Assembly: GCA_024636935.1 (NCBI GenBank)
Contig: JAGXGC010000036.1
Coordinates: 1-64,000 of the forward strand
Length of the DNA: 64,000 bases
Origin: Sideroxydans sp.
GTDB lineage: Bacteria > Pseudomonadota > Gammaproteobacteria > Burkholderiales > Gallionellaceae
Direction: 5' to 3'
The notes beneath the pieces were generated by a model, which had not been told where the DNA came from, made no database searches, and saw nothing but the letters and a program-made list of their open reading frames with translations. Below, piece by piece: positions 26,594 through 36,073 of this stretch (positions are counted from its first letter, which is position 1; each line of letters opens with the position of its first letter). Position numbers and translations under genes: made by a program.

Positions 26594-27499
26594 ATGACCC
26601 TCAACGAACTACGCTTCATCGTCGCCGTCGCACAGACACGCAACTTCCGTCGCGCTGCCGAGAAAGCTTTCATCAGCCAGCCCGCGCTGTCGCTGGCGAT
26701 ACAGAAGCTGGAGGAGGAATTGGGGCTGAAGATATTCGAGCGCGGCAAGAACGATATCTCCCTCACGCCGGTTGGCGCCTCCATCGTGGAGCAGGCACAG
26801 CGCGTACTGGAAGAAGCCGAGCGCATCCGCGAGATCGCCGCGCAAGGCAAGAACCAGCTCACCACACCGCTACGCGTGGGCATCATTCACAGCGTCGGCC
26901 CTTATCTGCTGCCAGACTTGATCCCCGCCTTGAAAAAGACCGCGCCACAGATGGCACTGGAAGTGGAAGAGAACATCACAGCCAACCTCGACGCGCTGCT
27001 GCGCAACGGCAAGCTGGATGTCATCATCATCGCGCTGCCGTTCGGCGATACAGGCATCCTCACCCGCCCTTTGTATGACGAATCGTTCGAGGTGGTGGTG
27101 AGCAATGAACACCGCTGGGCCGGGCGGCGCAGCATCAAGTCGGCAGAGCTATCTGAAGAGAGCGTGCTACTGCTCGATTCTGGCCATTGTTTCAGCAACC
27201 AGGTGGAAGAAGCCTGCCCCGAACTACACCGCAAGGGCGCGAACATCCAGCACGGCACCTCGCTGGAGACCATCCGCAACATGGTGGCTTCCGGCCTCGG
27301 CATCACGGTATTGCCCGCTTCAGCCAACGTTGCGCGCTATCGCAACAAGCTGCTGAGCGTCATCCCCTTCACCAAACCCGTCCCGGCGCGGCGCATCGCA
27401 CTGGCCTGGCGCAAGAGTTTTGCCCGCACTCAAGCGGTGGAAGCCCTCGCCAAAGCGGTCGGACTTGCCAAGATCAGCGGTATCCGCCATTTAGACTAA
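26594..27499 (+). CDS. oxyR: OxyR, peroxide-sensing LysR-type regulator
   Basis: 301 residues. N-terminal winged helix (NELRFIVAVAQTRNFRRAAEKAFISQPALSLAIQ region) and a periplasmic-binding-like sensor domain. Counting from the ATG at 26594, the peroxide-sensing Cys falls at C199 in DSGHCF and the partner at C208 in EEACPE, the same numbers as in E. coli OxyR. The divergent rubrerythrin-rubredoxin-reductase-dps genes are its likely targets, with a shared palindrome between them. The upstream Met at 26543 would add a poor 17-residue leader. Confidence 0.95.
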   Translation: MTLNELRFIVAVAQTRNFRRAAEKAFISQPALSLAIQKLEEELGLKIFERGKNDISLTPVGASIVEQAQRVLEEAERIREIAAQGKNQLTTPLRVGIIHSVGPYLLPDLIPALKKTAPQMALEVEENITANLDALLRNGKLDVIIIALPFGDTGILTRPLYDESFEVVVSNEHRWAGRRSIKSAELSEESVLLLDSGHCFSNQVEEACPELHRKGANIQHGTSLETIRNMVASGLGITVLPASANVARYRNKLLSVIPFTKPVPARRIALAWRKSFARTQAVEALAKAVGLAKISGIRHLD

Positions 27500-27601
27500 G
27501 TCCATGTCATAAAAAGGGATTCAGCCAAACCATTGGCGTTACCCGCCACCCGGCGTAGAATGCAACCAAGAGTCACCGCATCCAATAGTCAGGAGCCCAT
27601 C

Positions 27602-28102
27602 ATGCCATCAATACCCGGCCTCTCAGTTTCCAGCCAAAACAACTATGCGCAGCAGCAAGCTATAGGCACTTCTTCTACGCCATCGCAGCCGCCGCAGAAC
27701 ACGCAGGATCAATCTGCCAATGCGCAGAACAATGTGATCGCGACGCTGACAGCTAATGACCAGAGCTCCGCCACTTCCGCGCTGACCTATAACGCTTCCG
27801 GTTTGCTCAGCCGTTTCCAGCAAGCCGTGCCACAGAGTACTAGCACGGACACCGAGCAGGCTGCACGTGATGCCGTGCTGAACGCGCAAGACGCGATCAC
27901 TCAGGCACAGGGCTCGTTCAATTCCAACCAGTCCTCGACTGGCTCTTCCACGATCGATACCGTCTCACAGTTCGGACAGAGCAACGTAGCGCCCAAATCC
28001 AGCGAAGGCAGCCAGAGCGCACAGGCAGCTTTGGTGCAGGCGCAGTACGTCAAGAATCAGGAAATGAACAATCTCCGCAGCAGCACAGCAACCACAGCTT
28101 GA
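27602..28102 (+). CDS. Gln/Ser/Ala-rich low-complexity protein of unknown function
   Basis: 166 residues with no recognised domain. About half are Gln, Ser, Ala, Asn or Thr; there is no signal peptide, no Cys and no clear hydrophobic segment. Stretches such as NAQDAITQAQGSFNSNQSS and AQAALVQAQYVKNQEMNNLR suggest a helical, perhaps coiled-coil, part. The ATG at 27602 follows CAGGAGCCC. It stands alone between oxyR and a methyltransferase, both on the same strand. Codon use looks like the neighbours, so it is probably a real gene. Confidence 0.7.
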   Translation: MPSIPGLSVSSQNNYAQQQAIGTSSTPSQPPQNTQDQSANAQNNVIATLTANDQSSATSALTYNASGLLSRFQQAVPQSTSTDTEQAARDAVLNAQDAITQAQGSFNSNQSSTGSSTIDTVSQFGQSNVAPKSSEGSQSAQAALVQAQYVKNQEMNNLRSSTATTA

Positions 28103-28152
28103 ACTTCATCGCGTGCACCTGAACCGGTGCACGTGAACCTCACGGGGGCATC

Positions 28153-28782
28153 ATGAACACCCCGACCCAACCCTACAAACAGAACCCTTTCCTGCGCACC
28201 AGCTACAGCCTGATCGCGCCACTATACGATTTCATCATCGAACGTGCGATGCGCGAAGCACGCCGCACCTCACTCGCCGCCCTGCCAGATATCCCGCAGC
28301 GCGTATTGATCAGCGGCGCAGGCACCGGCCTTGACCTGCCACACCTGCCAACCCTGCATCGCTACACCGCACTGGATTTCAATTTGAGCATGTTGTCCCG
28401 CGCCAGATCACGCGGCGCACATCTGGATGTGGATTTCATTCTGGGCGACAGCATGGCGCTGCCCTTCGACGATGGTCAGTTCGATATCGTAGTGTTGCAC
28501 CTGATCTTGGCCGTGGTGCCGGAACCGCAACGTGTTTTGAGTGAAGCAGCACGCGTATTGAAACCGGGCGGACAGATATTGTTGTTCGACAAATTCCTGC
28601 AACCCGGCCAGCGCGCGCCAGTGCGCCGCTTACTGAACGGCCTGTCGCGCCGTTTGGCGACGCGCATGGATGTGGTGTTCGAAGAAGTATTGAGTCACGT
28701 GCCGCAGCTGACCGTGGCGAGCGATATTCCAGCGTTGGGCGGCGGCTGGTTTCGCAAGATCATATTGAACAAAATTGAATAA
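28153..28782 (+). CDS. SAM-dependent methyltransferase, phospholipid N-methyltransferase/UbiE type
   Basis: 209 residues. Class I methyltransferase with motif I LISGAGTGLDLPHLP, motif II acidic end LDFNLSML, and FDIVVLHLILAVVPEP as motif IV, then VLKPGGQILLFDKF. The start TSYSLIAPLYDFIIERAM resembles PmtA and UbiE-like enzymes acting on lipids or quinones. The substrate is not determined. The ATG at 28153 is preceded by GGGGGC, a weak site. No operon partner is evident. Confidence 0.82.
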   Translation: MNTPTQPYKQNPFLRTSYSLIAPLYDFIIERAMREARRTSLAALPDIPQRVLISGAGTGLDLPHLPTLHRYTALDFNLSMLSRARSRGAHLDVDFILGDSMALPFDDGQFDIVVLHLILAVVPEPQRVLSEAARVLKPGGQILLFDKFLQPGQRAPVRRLLNGLSRRLATRMDVVFEEVLSHVPQLTVASDIPALGGGWFRKIILNKIE

Positions 28783-28853
28783 ACCATGCCACAGCGAGTA
28801 CCCTATAGATATCGCTGCAAAGCAACAACACCTCATGAGAAGCGAGGATCGAT

Positions 28854-31800
28854 ATGTCAAAGCATGACGTACTTTCATCCCCTCAACACACCGCCTCAGT
28901 TGCCCCCCTGACGGCGGTTGCTCATACGCTTAAGCTTCTTTCCAGACAGTTCGCCTCTCCCCTGCTGTTCAGCGCGATGTTGCTTGCATTCGCAACTGGC
29001 GCCCAAGCTGTGACCGATACACTCACCGCATCCGGCACATGGACCGCACCGGCTGGTGTCACCAGCGTCGATGTGGAAATATGGGGGGGTGGTGGCGCGG
29101 GTGGCGGCAATCCAGACAAGAGTGATGGTGGTGGCGGCGGTGGCGGCGGCGCCTATGCAAGGACCACATCTATCCCCGTCGTCCCTAACACGGTGTACAC
29201 GGTCACGGTCGGCACAGGCGGAACTGGTGGTACTGGCACCGGAGGCGCCGGCGGAGATTCATGGTTCATCAACACCACCACCATCCTGGCCAAGGGCGGC
29301 GGCGGTGGAAGAGAACCGGCTTCAGGCGCTGGCGGCTCGGGCGGGGCAGGTGGCACGGCGGCAGCAAGCGTGGGCACCACAAAATTCTCTGGTGGCAATG
29401 GCGGCACGGGTCTCAACGACAAAGACGGCCGGGGTGGGCCAGGCGGCTCTTCGGCCGGCACAGCGGCCAATGGCACCAGCGGTGACGCAGTCTGGACGAC
29501 AGCGATCGCCGCCGCCCCGCCTGCCGGTGGCGGTATCGGCGGCGGTGGCGGCAACGCCAACAGAGCAGACGGTCTTGCACCCGCTTCCGGCAATGGCGGC
29601 GGCGGCGGCGGCGGTGCGGAAAATATGACTTCGGGCGGGGCCGGCGCACCGGGCTTGGTGAAAATCACCTACACACTCTCTACCACCTTTGTCGCCGAGT
29701 ACCGCATGGACTCGTCAAGTTGGAACGGCACTGTTGGTGAAGTAGTCGACACCATCGCTGGCAACAACGGCACCGGGATGGGTGGTGTGACGACGACCCC
29801 CAGCCTCGGCGTCGGAAAAGGCATCTGCAATGTGGGCGTGTTCGACGGCGCTAACGATTACATCGCCATCCCCACACTCTTCAATCAACTCAGAGGCACG
29901 TTCACGCTGAGTGCTTGGCTCAACACGACACAGCTCGGCAACAACGTGGACTGGCAAGCGCCCGGCATCACCGGTGTCGAGCAAAGTGGCGGCCAGGATG
30001 ACATCTTCCTCGGCTGGCTGGATGCCGTTGGCCATATCGGCTTCAACGTCAAGAACGACACCTCTTTCTTATCAAGCAGTGTCGTCAACAACGGCGCATG
30101 GCATCACGTGGCATTCACCCGCAACATGACGACAGGTGTGACACAGATCTACGTCGACGGCGTATTGGAAGGCACGCGCACCCAACCTACCGGACTGGTC
30201 GGCAACAGCTTCGACGGCATCGGCAGGATCTCGAATACCGGCACAACCCTACCCATTTACTTCACGGGCAAGCTGGACGAATACAAAGTGTTTGCTTCCG
30301 TCCTTTCCGGGGCGGCCATCTCAACCGGATACAACAATGAAAAAGCGGGCAAGAACTGGGACGGTTCCGCACGCACTTGTGCTTCACTGCTGAATCACGT
30401 CAGCATCGACGCCCCCACCACAGCGATGGCCTTCTCCACCGTACCGGTGGTGCTCTCTCCGCATACCGCGGCGCATGTCGCGTTGACCGGACATACGATC
30501 AAGCTCTCCACCAGTACCGGACGAGGCGACTGGAACATCGGCACAGGCATCGGCACCTTAACGCCGGGTACGGCGAACAGCGGACAAGCGACATACACTT
30601 TCGGCGCAGGAGAAAGCGCTGCATCGTTGTACTTCGTTTATCAGAGCGCCGATACGGTCAACATCTATGTGACCGACTCGGGCAACGTCGACCTGCTGAC
30701 GAACACACCGATCGTCGAGCTGTCCAACACCATCACCTACACGCTGCCCGACTACGTATTCACCAATAGTCCCTGCGTGCATAACATCGCATTCGGCGCG
30801 CCCGGTCAAACCTGCGCCGTACTCAGTTGGTCGCCGCAAGTTGCAGGCATCGATGTCGCCAATATCTACATCACCACACTGAAAGGCGGCATCCCCACCC
30901 GCCTCCACCCGACACTAGTACGCACCCGCGACATGGCGTTCGGTTTGTCTTGTCACAACCCGGCGGCGAATGCCGGCATACAGGCGACGTTCGCCGGCGT
31001 GACTTTGCCGCTGTGCCAAGCGAACGGTGCGACACCCGCCACCTGGTCTGCCAGCACCTTGACCGCCAGTTTCTCCGGTGGCAGTCCTTCAACTGGGCCT
31101 TACAGTTTCAACTATGCAGATGTCGGCAAGGTGGAACTGTGGATGCGAGACAGTGCCGTCACCACGCAGGTCGGTGCGAGCGGACAGTTCGTCGTCGCGC
31201 CGCATCATCTCGGCATCACAGCCGTGACCGCAGGCCCGATCAAAGCCGGTAGTGATTTCTCGGCCAAAGTGACGGTGTACAACGGCCTGTCCACACCGAC
31301 CGCCACACCGAACTTCGGCAAGGAGATCACGCCCGAGAACGTGACACTCTCGTTCACCAAATGTCAGCCGAGCGGCACTTCATCCTCTGCCGGTTCATTC
31401 AGCTCCGGCACGATCCCCTCGTTCACCAGTGGCGCGACCACACCCACCGCACTCAACTGGAGTGAAGTCGGCAACGGCGATCTGACTGCCACATTGAGCG
31501 GCGGCAGCTATCTCCTGTCTGGACTCTCCGCCACCGGCAACACCAGTGCAAGCGGCACGGTGTGTAAAGACGGAACTGGAACAGCCATCGCGGGCACCGT
31601 CGGCGCATTCGTGCCGCATCACTTCAACACCTATGTGACCGCACCGATGACGGTATGCCCCACCGGTCAAACCTGCCCCGTTGCAGGCTGGGCTTACTCT
31701 GGGCAAACCTTCACGGTCAATGTCAGTGCCGCCAACGCAAGTGACGCCATCACCTTGAACTACGACGGCACACCGAACACCTCGCCCAACTTCGCTCAGG

Positions 31801-32486
31801 CCGCGACGTTGGAAGCTTGGGATGCGGCAGGCAGCACCACCACGCAAAACCCGCCAGCCACTGCAGCCGGTGCGCTGTCGAATACCGCCATCCCTGCCGC
31901 CTCATTCATCCGGGGCAGCACCATCTTGGGCACACCCGCGACACCGGCCTACACCTTCGCCACCTCGCCCACCGCGCCGACTGACATCTACCTGCGCGCA
32001 GCAGATGCCAATGCGACCTCACGACGCAGCGTGGCTGGCACATCCATCGAAGGCGGGCTAAAGATAGTCAGCGGCCGCTTCAAGATCGGCAATAACTACG
32101 GTTCGGAATTGATACCGCTCGCGATGACAACGACGGTGCAGTTCTACGGCGGCGCGAACTGGCTGACGAGCACCACGGATAGCGCGACATCGTTCAACAG
32201 TGCACTCAGCACGGCTGGCGGCAACGTGGTCGTCTCGAACATTGTGGGCTTGGGTGGTACAGTGATTATCAATGCACCAAGTGCAGCTGCCGTGACGACA
32301 GGCACCCGAACCTTTACGGTGAATGCACCCGGTGTCGCGGGGTCTGCCGACTTCACCCTCAACGCACCGGCATACTTGCTGACCGGTAGCAACGGCGCAG
32401 CAGTTGACCCAAGCACTCCTGGTCGGGCCACGTTCGGCATTTACAGCGGGAACGACGCATTCATCTATCAACGCGAGGCATATTAA
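28854..32486 (+). CDS. MshQ-like surface protein: Gly-rich domain, LamG-like domain, DUF6701 C-terminus
   Basis: 1210 residues. A long 34-residue basic start precedes a hydrophobic signal (PLLFSAMLLAFATGAQA, cleavage after about A52). Residues 58-275 form a very Gly-rich domain opening with WTAPAGVTSVDVEIWGGGG; 280-500 is a LamG/concanavalin-like domain (FDGANDYIAIP, WHHVAFTRNMTTGVTQIYVDG). The C-terminal half has paired Cys and ends like MSHA-pilus protein MshQ: GRFKIGNNYGSELIPL and ATFGIYSGNDAFIY. No other MSHA gene is near, so it is an orphan, probably an exported adhesin. A strong terminator follows. Confidence 0.85.
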   Translation: MSKHDVLSSPQHTASVAPLTAVAHTLKLLSRQFASPLLFSAMLLAFATGAQAVTDTLTASGTWTAPAGVTSVDVEIWGGGGAGGGNPDKSDGGGGGGGGAYARTTSIPVVPNTVYTVTVGTGGTGGTGTGGAGGDSWFINTTTILAKGGGGGREPASGAGGSGGAGGTAAASVGTTKFSGGNGGTGLNDKDGRGGPGGSSAGTAANGTSGDAVWTTAIAAAPPAGGGIGGGGGNANRADGLAPASGNGGGGGGGAENMTSGGAGAPGLVKITYTLSTTFVAEYRMDSSSWNGTVGEVVDTIAGNNGTGMGGVTTTPSLGVGKGICNVGVFDGANDYIAIPTLFNQLRGTFTLSAWLNTTQLGNNVDWQAPGITGVEQSGGQDDIFLGWLDAVGHIGFNVKNDTSFLSSSVVNNGAWHHVAFTRNMTTGVTQIYVDGVLEGTRTQPTGLVGNSFDGIGRISNTGTTLPIYFTGKLDEYKVFASVLSGAAISTGYNNEKAGKNWDGSARTCASLLNHVSIDAPTTAMAFSTVPVVLSPHTAAHVALTGHTIKLSTSTGRGDWNIGTGIGTLTPGTANSGQATYTFGAGESAASLYFVYQSADTVNIYVTDSGNVDLLTNTPIVELSNTITYTLPDYVFTNSPCVHNIAFGAPGQTCAVLSWSPQVAGIDVANIYITTLKGGIPTRLHPTLVRTRDMAFGLSCHNPAANAGIQATFAGVTLPLCQANGATPATWSASTLTASFSGGSPSTGPYSFNYADVGKVELWMRDSAVTTQVGASGQFVVAPHHLGITAVTAGPIKAGSDFSAKVTVYNGLSTPTATPNFGKEITPENVTLSFTKCQPSGTSSSAGSFSSGTIPSFTSGATTPTALNWSEVGNGDLTATLSGGSYLLSGLSATGNTSASGTVCKDGTGTAIAGTVGAFVPHHFNTYVTAPMTVCPTGQTCPVAGWAYSGQTFTVNVSAANASDAITLNYDGTPNTSPNFAQAATLEAWDAAGSTTTQNPPATAAGALSNTAIPAASFIRGSTILGTPATPAYTFATSPTAPTDIYLRAADANATSRRSVAGTSIEGGLKIVSGRFKIGNNYGSELIPLAMTTTVQFYGGANWLTSTTDSATSFNSALSTAGGNVVVSNIVGLGGTVIINAPSAAAVTTGTRTFTVNAPGVAGSADFTLNAPAYLLTGSNGAAVDPSTPGRATFGIYSGNDAFIYQREAY

Positions 32487-32521
32487 GCAGCAAGCCTTTA
32501 ACTACCCGTCGCTAGAAATAC

Positions 32522-32544
32522 AAAACCCGCCAGCGGCGGGTTTT
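32522..32544 (+). terminator. Intrinsic terminator after the MshQ-like gene
   Basis: AAAACCCGCC, loop AGC, GGCGGGTTTT: ten perfect base pairs with T-runs on both strands, so it can also end the convergent methyltransferase transcript at 32585. Confidence 0.93.
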
Positions 32545-32584
32545 GTATTTCAGACAGCGCGGTATTGCCTCTGCGCCTAACTGT

Positions 32585-33205
32585 TTAGGAAACTGCCCTG
32601 CGGCAATAACAATAGACGAACTGCTGCACCTTGCCGGCCGGTGTGTGGTGCTCTTCTTTGGTGTGCTTTTGCAAGGTGAAGGCTTCGCCGAACTGTCCGT
32701 GCAACTCTTCTGCGCGATAACGCATCACCGGCAAGCCGCTGCACTCCAGCGGGCCATCCTCGGCAAAGGTCGCCACGATCACATGCCCACCCGGCTTTAC
32801 CGAACGAAACACTGTCTGCACATAGATCTCGCGCTGCTCGGGCGTGGTCAGGAAATGGAACACGGCACGGTCGTGCCAGATGTCGTAACGCTTGGCAGGC
32901 AGATCCACCTCGGTGATGTCGGCCTCGATCCAGCGCACCAGCGATTCATCCTTGCCCAAACGCTCGCGTGCAGCCTCCAGCGCGTGGATAGAGAGATCGA
33001 GTACGGTAAGGTCGTTATATCCATCGGCCAGCAGATCATCCACCAGCGTCGACGCACCACCACCCACATCGATGATGGCCGCGTCTCTATCCAAGCCTGT
33101 GGCGCGGATCAGATCCAGCGATAGCGCGGCATGCGGCTGAAACCAGCTCACCGCCTCTGTTGATTTGGTCGTATAGACTTCTTCCCAGTGCTGTTTCGGC
33201 TGCAT
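32585..33205 (-). CDS. SAM-dependent methyltransferase (thiopurine/tellurite-type class I)
   Basis: 206 residues. Begins HWEEVYTTKSTEAVSWFQPH, a start shared by a group of small class I methyltransferases; motif I is IIDVGGGASTLVDDLL, with LTVLDLS as the acidic strand and the HDRAVFHFLTTPEQR block. A C-terminal VQQFVYCYC ends it. The substrate is unknown. It follows hemF by 20 bases on the same strand, so the two are likely co-transcribed. The terminator at 32522 closes the transcript. Confidence 0.85.
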   Translation of the reverse strand: MQPKQHWEEVYTTKSTEAVSWFQPHAALSLDLIRATGLDRDAAIIDVGGGASTLVDDLLADGYNDLTVLDLSIHALEAARERLGKDESLVRWIEADITEVDLPAKRYDIWHDRAVFHFLTTPEQREIYVQTVFRSVKPGGHVIVATFAEDGPLECSGLPVMRYRAEELHGQFGEAFTLQKHTKEEHHTPAGKVQQFVYCYCRRAVS

Positions 33206-33225
33206 GCTGACCTCCTAGCTAAAGA

Positions 33226-34140
33226 TTAGACCCAGTCTTTGGGGACTAGGTACTTGTCGTACAACTCCGCTTCCGGCGTGCCTTCTTCCGGGTGCCAGTC
33301 ATAGCGCCATTTCACCAGCGGCGGCATGGAAAGCAAGATGGATTCGGTGCGGCCGTTCGATTGCAGACCAAAGATGGTGCCGCGGTCGATCACCAGATTG
33401 AATTCCACATAACGTCCGCGACGATACAACTGGAAGTCGCGCTCGCGTTCGCCGTACGGCGTGTCCTTGCGCTTCTCCAGCAACGGCACATAGGCCGACA
33501 GGTAATGGTCGCCCACACTCTGCTGGATAGCGAAGCAGGATTCAAAGTCCGGCGTAGAAAGATCGTCGAAGAAGATGCCGCCCACACCGCGCGGCTCGTT
33601 ACGATGCTTGAGGAAGAAATACTCGTCACACCATTTCTTATACTTCGCGTGCAGCGACGCATCGAACGGTGCCAGCGAGTTCTTACAGATCTGGTGGAAG
33701 TGCACCGCATCTTCCTCGAAGCCGTAGTAAGGCGTGAGGTCCATGCCGCCGCCGAACCAGAATACTTTTTCACCGTCCGGCTTGTGCGCCATGAACATGC
33801 GCACGTTGGCATGCGAAGTCGGCGCATAAGGATTGCGCGGATGCATCACCAGCGAAACGCCCATCGCCTCCCAGGAACAACCGGCCAGCTCAGGACGGTG
33901 CGCCGTAGCGGAAGCAGGCATCTTGTCGCCCTGCACATGAGAGAACGCCACACCGCCGCGCTCCAGCACATTGCCTTCCTCGATGATGCAACTGATGCCC
34001 TCGCCCTTGCCGATGCCGCCCGAACCCGTGGCGCGCGTCCACTTGTCGCGGATGAACTTCTTGCCATCGACTTGTTCCAGACGGTCGACGATGAGTTCCT
34101 GCAATTCCAGCAGGTAAGTTTTTACGGCGGTGCTATCCAT
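33226..34140 (-). CDS. hemF: HemF, oxygen-dependent coproporphyrinogen III oxidase
   Basis: 304 residues. Converts coproporphyrinogen III to protoporphyrinogen IX with oxygen. Signature blocks include [57 protein letters not shown] and [16 protein letters not shown]. The start is set at the ATG at 34140 since the eight residues before it lack conservation. A REP-like repeat lies just upstream, between it and tsaC. An aerobic heme enzyme fits the oxygen-exposed life suggested by the OxyR module. Confidence 0.97.
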   Translation of the reverse strand: MDSTAVKTYLLELQELIVDRLEQVDGKKFIRDKWTRATGSGGIGKGEGISCIIEEGNVLERGGVAFSHVQGDKMPASATAHRPELAGCSWEAMGVSLVMHPRNPYAPTSHANVRMFMAHKPDGEKVFWFGGGMDLTPYYGFEEDAVHFHQICKNSLAPFDASLHAKYKKWCDEYFFLKHRNEPRGVGGIFFDDLSTPDFESCFAIQQSVGDHYLSAYVPLLEKRKDTPYGERERDFQLYRRGRYVEFNLVIDRGTIFGLQSNGRTESILLSMPPLVKWRYDWHPEEGTPEAELYDKYLVPKDWV

Positions 34141-34158
34141 TATTCTCTCCGGTACTTT

Positions 34159-34275
34159 CGTCATTCCGGCGCAGGCCGGAATCCAGCGTTGTTATCAAAT
34201 ATGCAGTTGGGTCTTGTCTCCGCGATGCGGAGAAATTTCTAATCAACTGGATCCCGGCCTGCGCCGGGATGACGG
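34159..34275. repeat. REP/BIME-like paired hairpin repeat, copy 3
   Basis: Left arm 34159-34186 and right arm 34247-34274. The right arm reads ATCCCGGC/GCCGGGAT, a paired change against the ATTCCGGC/GCCGGAAT stem of other copies, so the hairpin itself is conserved. The interior has a CTCCGCGATGCGGAG hairpin. It lies between tsaC and hemF. Confidence 0.85.
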
Positions 34276-34283
34276 GTTAATAA

Positions 34284-34841
34284 TTATTGACGCACGATTC
34301 TATCACCGGCCCACGCCCGAATCGTCGAAGGACGTTTACGTTTTCCCACCCGACCGCGCAATACCCACACGCCATCACCGAACATTCGCTTGCACTCGGC
34401 ATAAGTCTTCGCCGCGCGCATGCCGCTGCGGTTGGCACTGGTCGACACCAGCGCACTGCCCGCACTGCGGCACAGCTGCTGCGCGAACGGATGCGCCGTC
34501 AGTCGCACCGCCAGCGATGCATGCTCGCCACGCAACCAGTGTGGGCAAGAAGGTTTCGCCGGCATCAGATAAGTCACCGCCTGCGCGCCATCCTGCTGCA
34601 AACGTAGCTGCTCCGCCGCCGTGAGCGGCTGAATGAAAGACTCTACTTGATGATAGTGCGACGCGATAAGGATCAAACCCTTACGCTGCGGACGCTGCTT
34701 CAACTGCAAGATGCGCTGCACCGCCCGCCGATTACGCGGATCGCAGCCCAAGCCATAGCAAGACTCGGTGGGATAAGCGATCACGCCGCCACGTTTAAGG
34801 TGGGCAGCAAGCGCGCGGCTGGAAATATCCATTCTTTGCAT
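34284..34841 (-). CDS. tsaC: TsaC (YrdC/Sua5 domain), threonylcarbamoyl-AMP synthase
   Basis: 185 residues. Makes threonylcarbamoyl-AMP for the t6A37 modification of tRNAs reading ANN codons. Core marks: GGVIAYPTESCYGLGCDPRN, KQRPQRKGLILIA, LAVRLTAHP and LVSTSANRSG. The start is uncertain: ATG at 34841 or 34832, neither with a good ribosome site. A 29-base copy of its early coding sequence (34785-34813) recurs at 36172-36200 beyond the fic gene, so the present 5' end seems to be a product of an insertion event. hemF follows after a REP-like repeat. Confidence 0.92.
   Translation of the reverse strand: MQRMDISSRALAAHLKRGGVIAYPTESCYGLGCDPRNRRAVQRILQLKQRPQRKGLILIASHYHQVESFIQPLTAAEQLRLQQDGAQAVTYLMPAKPSCPHWLRGEHASLAVRLTAHPFAQQLCRSAGSALVSTSANRSGMRAAKTYAECKRMFGDGVWVLRGRVGKRKRPSTIRAWAGDRIVRQ
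34785..34813. repeat. 29-bp direct repeat, left copy (inside tsaC)
   Basis: Matches 36172-36200 in the same orientation at 27 of 29 bases. It encodes the AAHLKRGG part of tsaC. The two copies bracket the fic gene. Confidence 0.8.
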
Positions 34842-34893
34842 AGCGGCTAGCGAAAAAAACACAGCTCGAAAAACTGCACACGAAGTTTTCTAT

Positions 34894-36057
34894 TCATAAC
34901 GCTTCACCTCCTTCGTTGAGGATAGCAAGGTAAGTGTCATATACGAATACGCGGTTGCGCCGCTGGCCGGTGAGTTCGCGTGCAATGCCGAGTTCGATCA
35001 GGGATTGCATGGCTTTCCCCGCAGTGGGGAAACTAATGCCTGCCTCTGCCCCCAGCAGCTTGAGTGTAGACACTGGGTGGCTACGCAGAGCAAGCAGCAG
35101 ACGTTGAGCATTGGCTGCACCGCGTCCGCTTTGCTGGATGCGCAGGCTGTCTTGTTCAAACAACGCCACCAAGCGCTGTGCAGTCTGTACTGCACCATGT
35201 GCGGTTTGTTCGACACCTTCCAGAAAGAAGTCCACCCAAGTTTCCCAGTCACCCTCGGTGCGCACCTTGTCCAGTAGTTCGTAATAGACATTGCGATGCT
35301 GCTTGAAATACAGGCTGAGATAGAGCAGCGGCTGAGCAAGCAAACCGCCTTGGTGCAGCAACAGTGCAATGAGCAGGCGCCCCAGTCTGCCGTTACCATC
35401 AAGAAAGGGGTGGATGGTTTCAAATTGCACATGCGCCAGTGCGGCCTTGATCAGCACAGGCGCAGCCTCATTCGGCAGATTGATGTAGTGTTCAAGTGCG
35501 GTCATGCAGGCATCCAGTTCCTGCGGAGGGGGCGGCACAAAGCGCGCATTGCCCGGGCGAGTACCACCGATCCAATTCTGACTGCGGCGGAATTCACCTG
35601 GTGCCTTCTCGCTACCGCGGCCGCGCGCCATGAGTCGTGCGTGCATTTCACGCAGCAAGCGGTTGCATAACGGAAAAGGTTCGCGCAGACGCGCCATACC
35701 GTGCTCCAACGCAGCAATGTAGTTGGAGACTTCGACCACGTCATCGAACGGCACGCCGGGCGCTTCGTCCAGCTCGAACAGCAGCAGGTCGGATAGTGAA
35801 GATTGTGTCCCCTCGATCTGCGAAGAAAGAACGGCCTCGCGGCGTACATAGGCATACAAGAAGAGTTGCGGATCTGGCAGCAACGTACTCACGCTATCGA
35901 GCCGTCCCACGGCAAGCGTGGCGCGCTCCAACAAGCGCTGACGTGCTTCATCGATTGTTAGCACAGGGGTCGGCGGCAGCGCATCAGGCACAAAGGCTCG
36001 CACCGTTTCGCCACCCGCAAGGCTGCTGAGATATTGCCCAGTGATGTCTCGCCGCAT
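34894..36057 (-). CDS. Fic-family protein (AMPylator-type, class II) with C-terminal winged helix
   Basis: 387 residues. Fic enzymes move AMP or similar groups from nucleotides to target proteins. The active site HPFLDGNGRLGR is complete at 216-227, with the catalytic His and the GNGR anion loop. An N-terminal SSQIEG (78-83) fits the inhibitory-helix motif, so the protein should be autoinhibited. The last 90 residues look like a DNA-binding wing that senses its own operator. The ATG at 36057 follows AAAGGTG; a GTG at 36066 is possible. The gene is bracketed by direct repeats from tsaC. It may be a toxin or a stress modifier. Confidence 0.9.
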   Translation of the reverse strand: MRRDITGQYLSSLAGGETVRAFVPDALPPTPVLTIDEARQRLLERATLAVGRLDSVSTLLPDPQLFLYAYVRREAVLSSQIEGTQSSLSDLLLFELDEAPGVPFDDVVEVSNYIAALEHGMARLREPFPLCNRLLREMHARLMARGRGSEKAPGEFRRSQNWIGGTRPGNARFVPPPPQELDACMTALEHYINLPNEAAPVLIKAALAHVQFETIHPFLDGNGRLGRLLIALLLHQGGLLAQPLLYLSLYFKQHRNVYYELLDKVRTEGDWETWVDFFLEGVEQTAHGAVQTAQRLVALFEQDSLRIQQSGRGAANAQRLLLALRSHPVSTLKLLGAEAGISFPTAGKAMQSLIELGIARELTGQRRNRVFVYDTYLAILNEGGEAL

Positions 36058-36073
36058 AGTCGTCACCTTTAAT

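Noticed and set aside
29153-29668. Pro-rich open frame opposite the Gly-rich domain of the MshQ-like gene
   Set aside because: GGN repeats read on the other strand give Pro-rich frames; no start signal or family.
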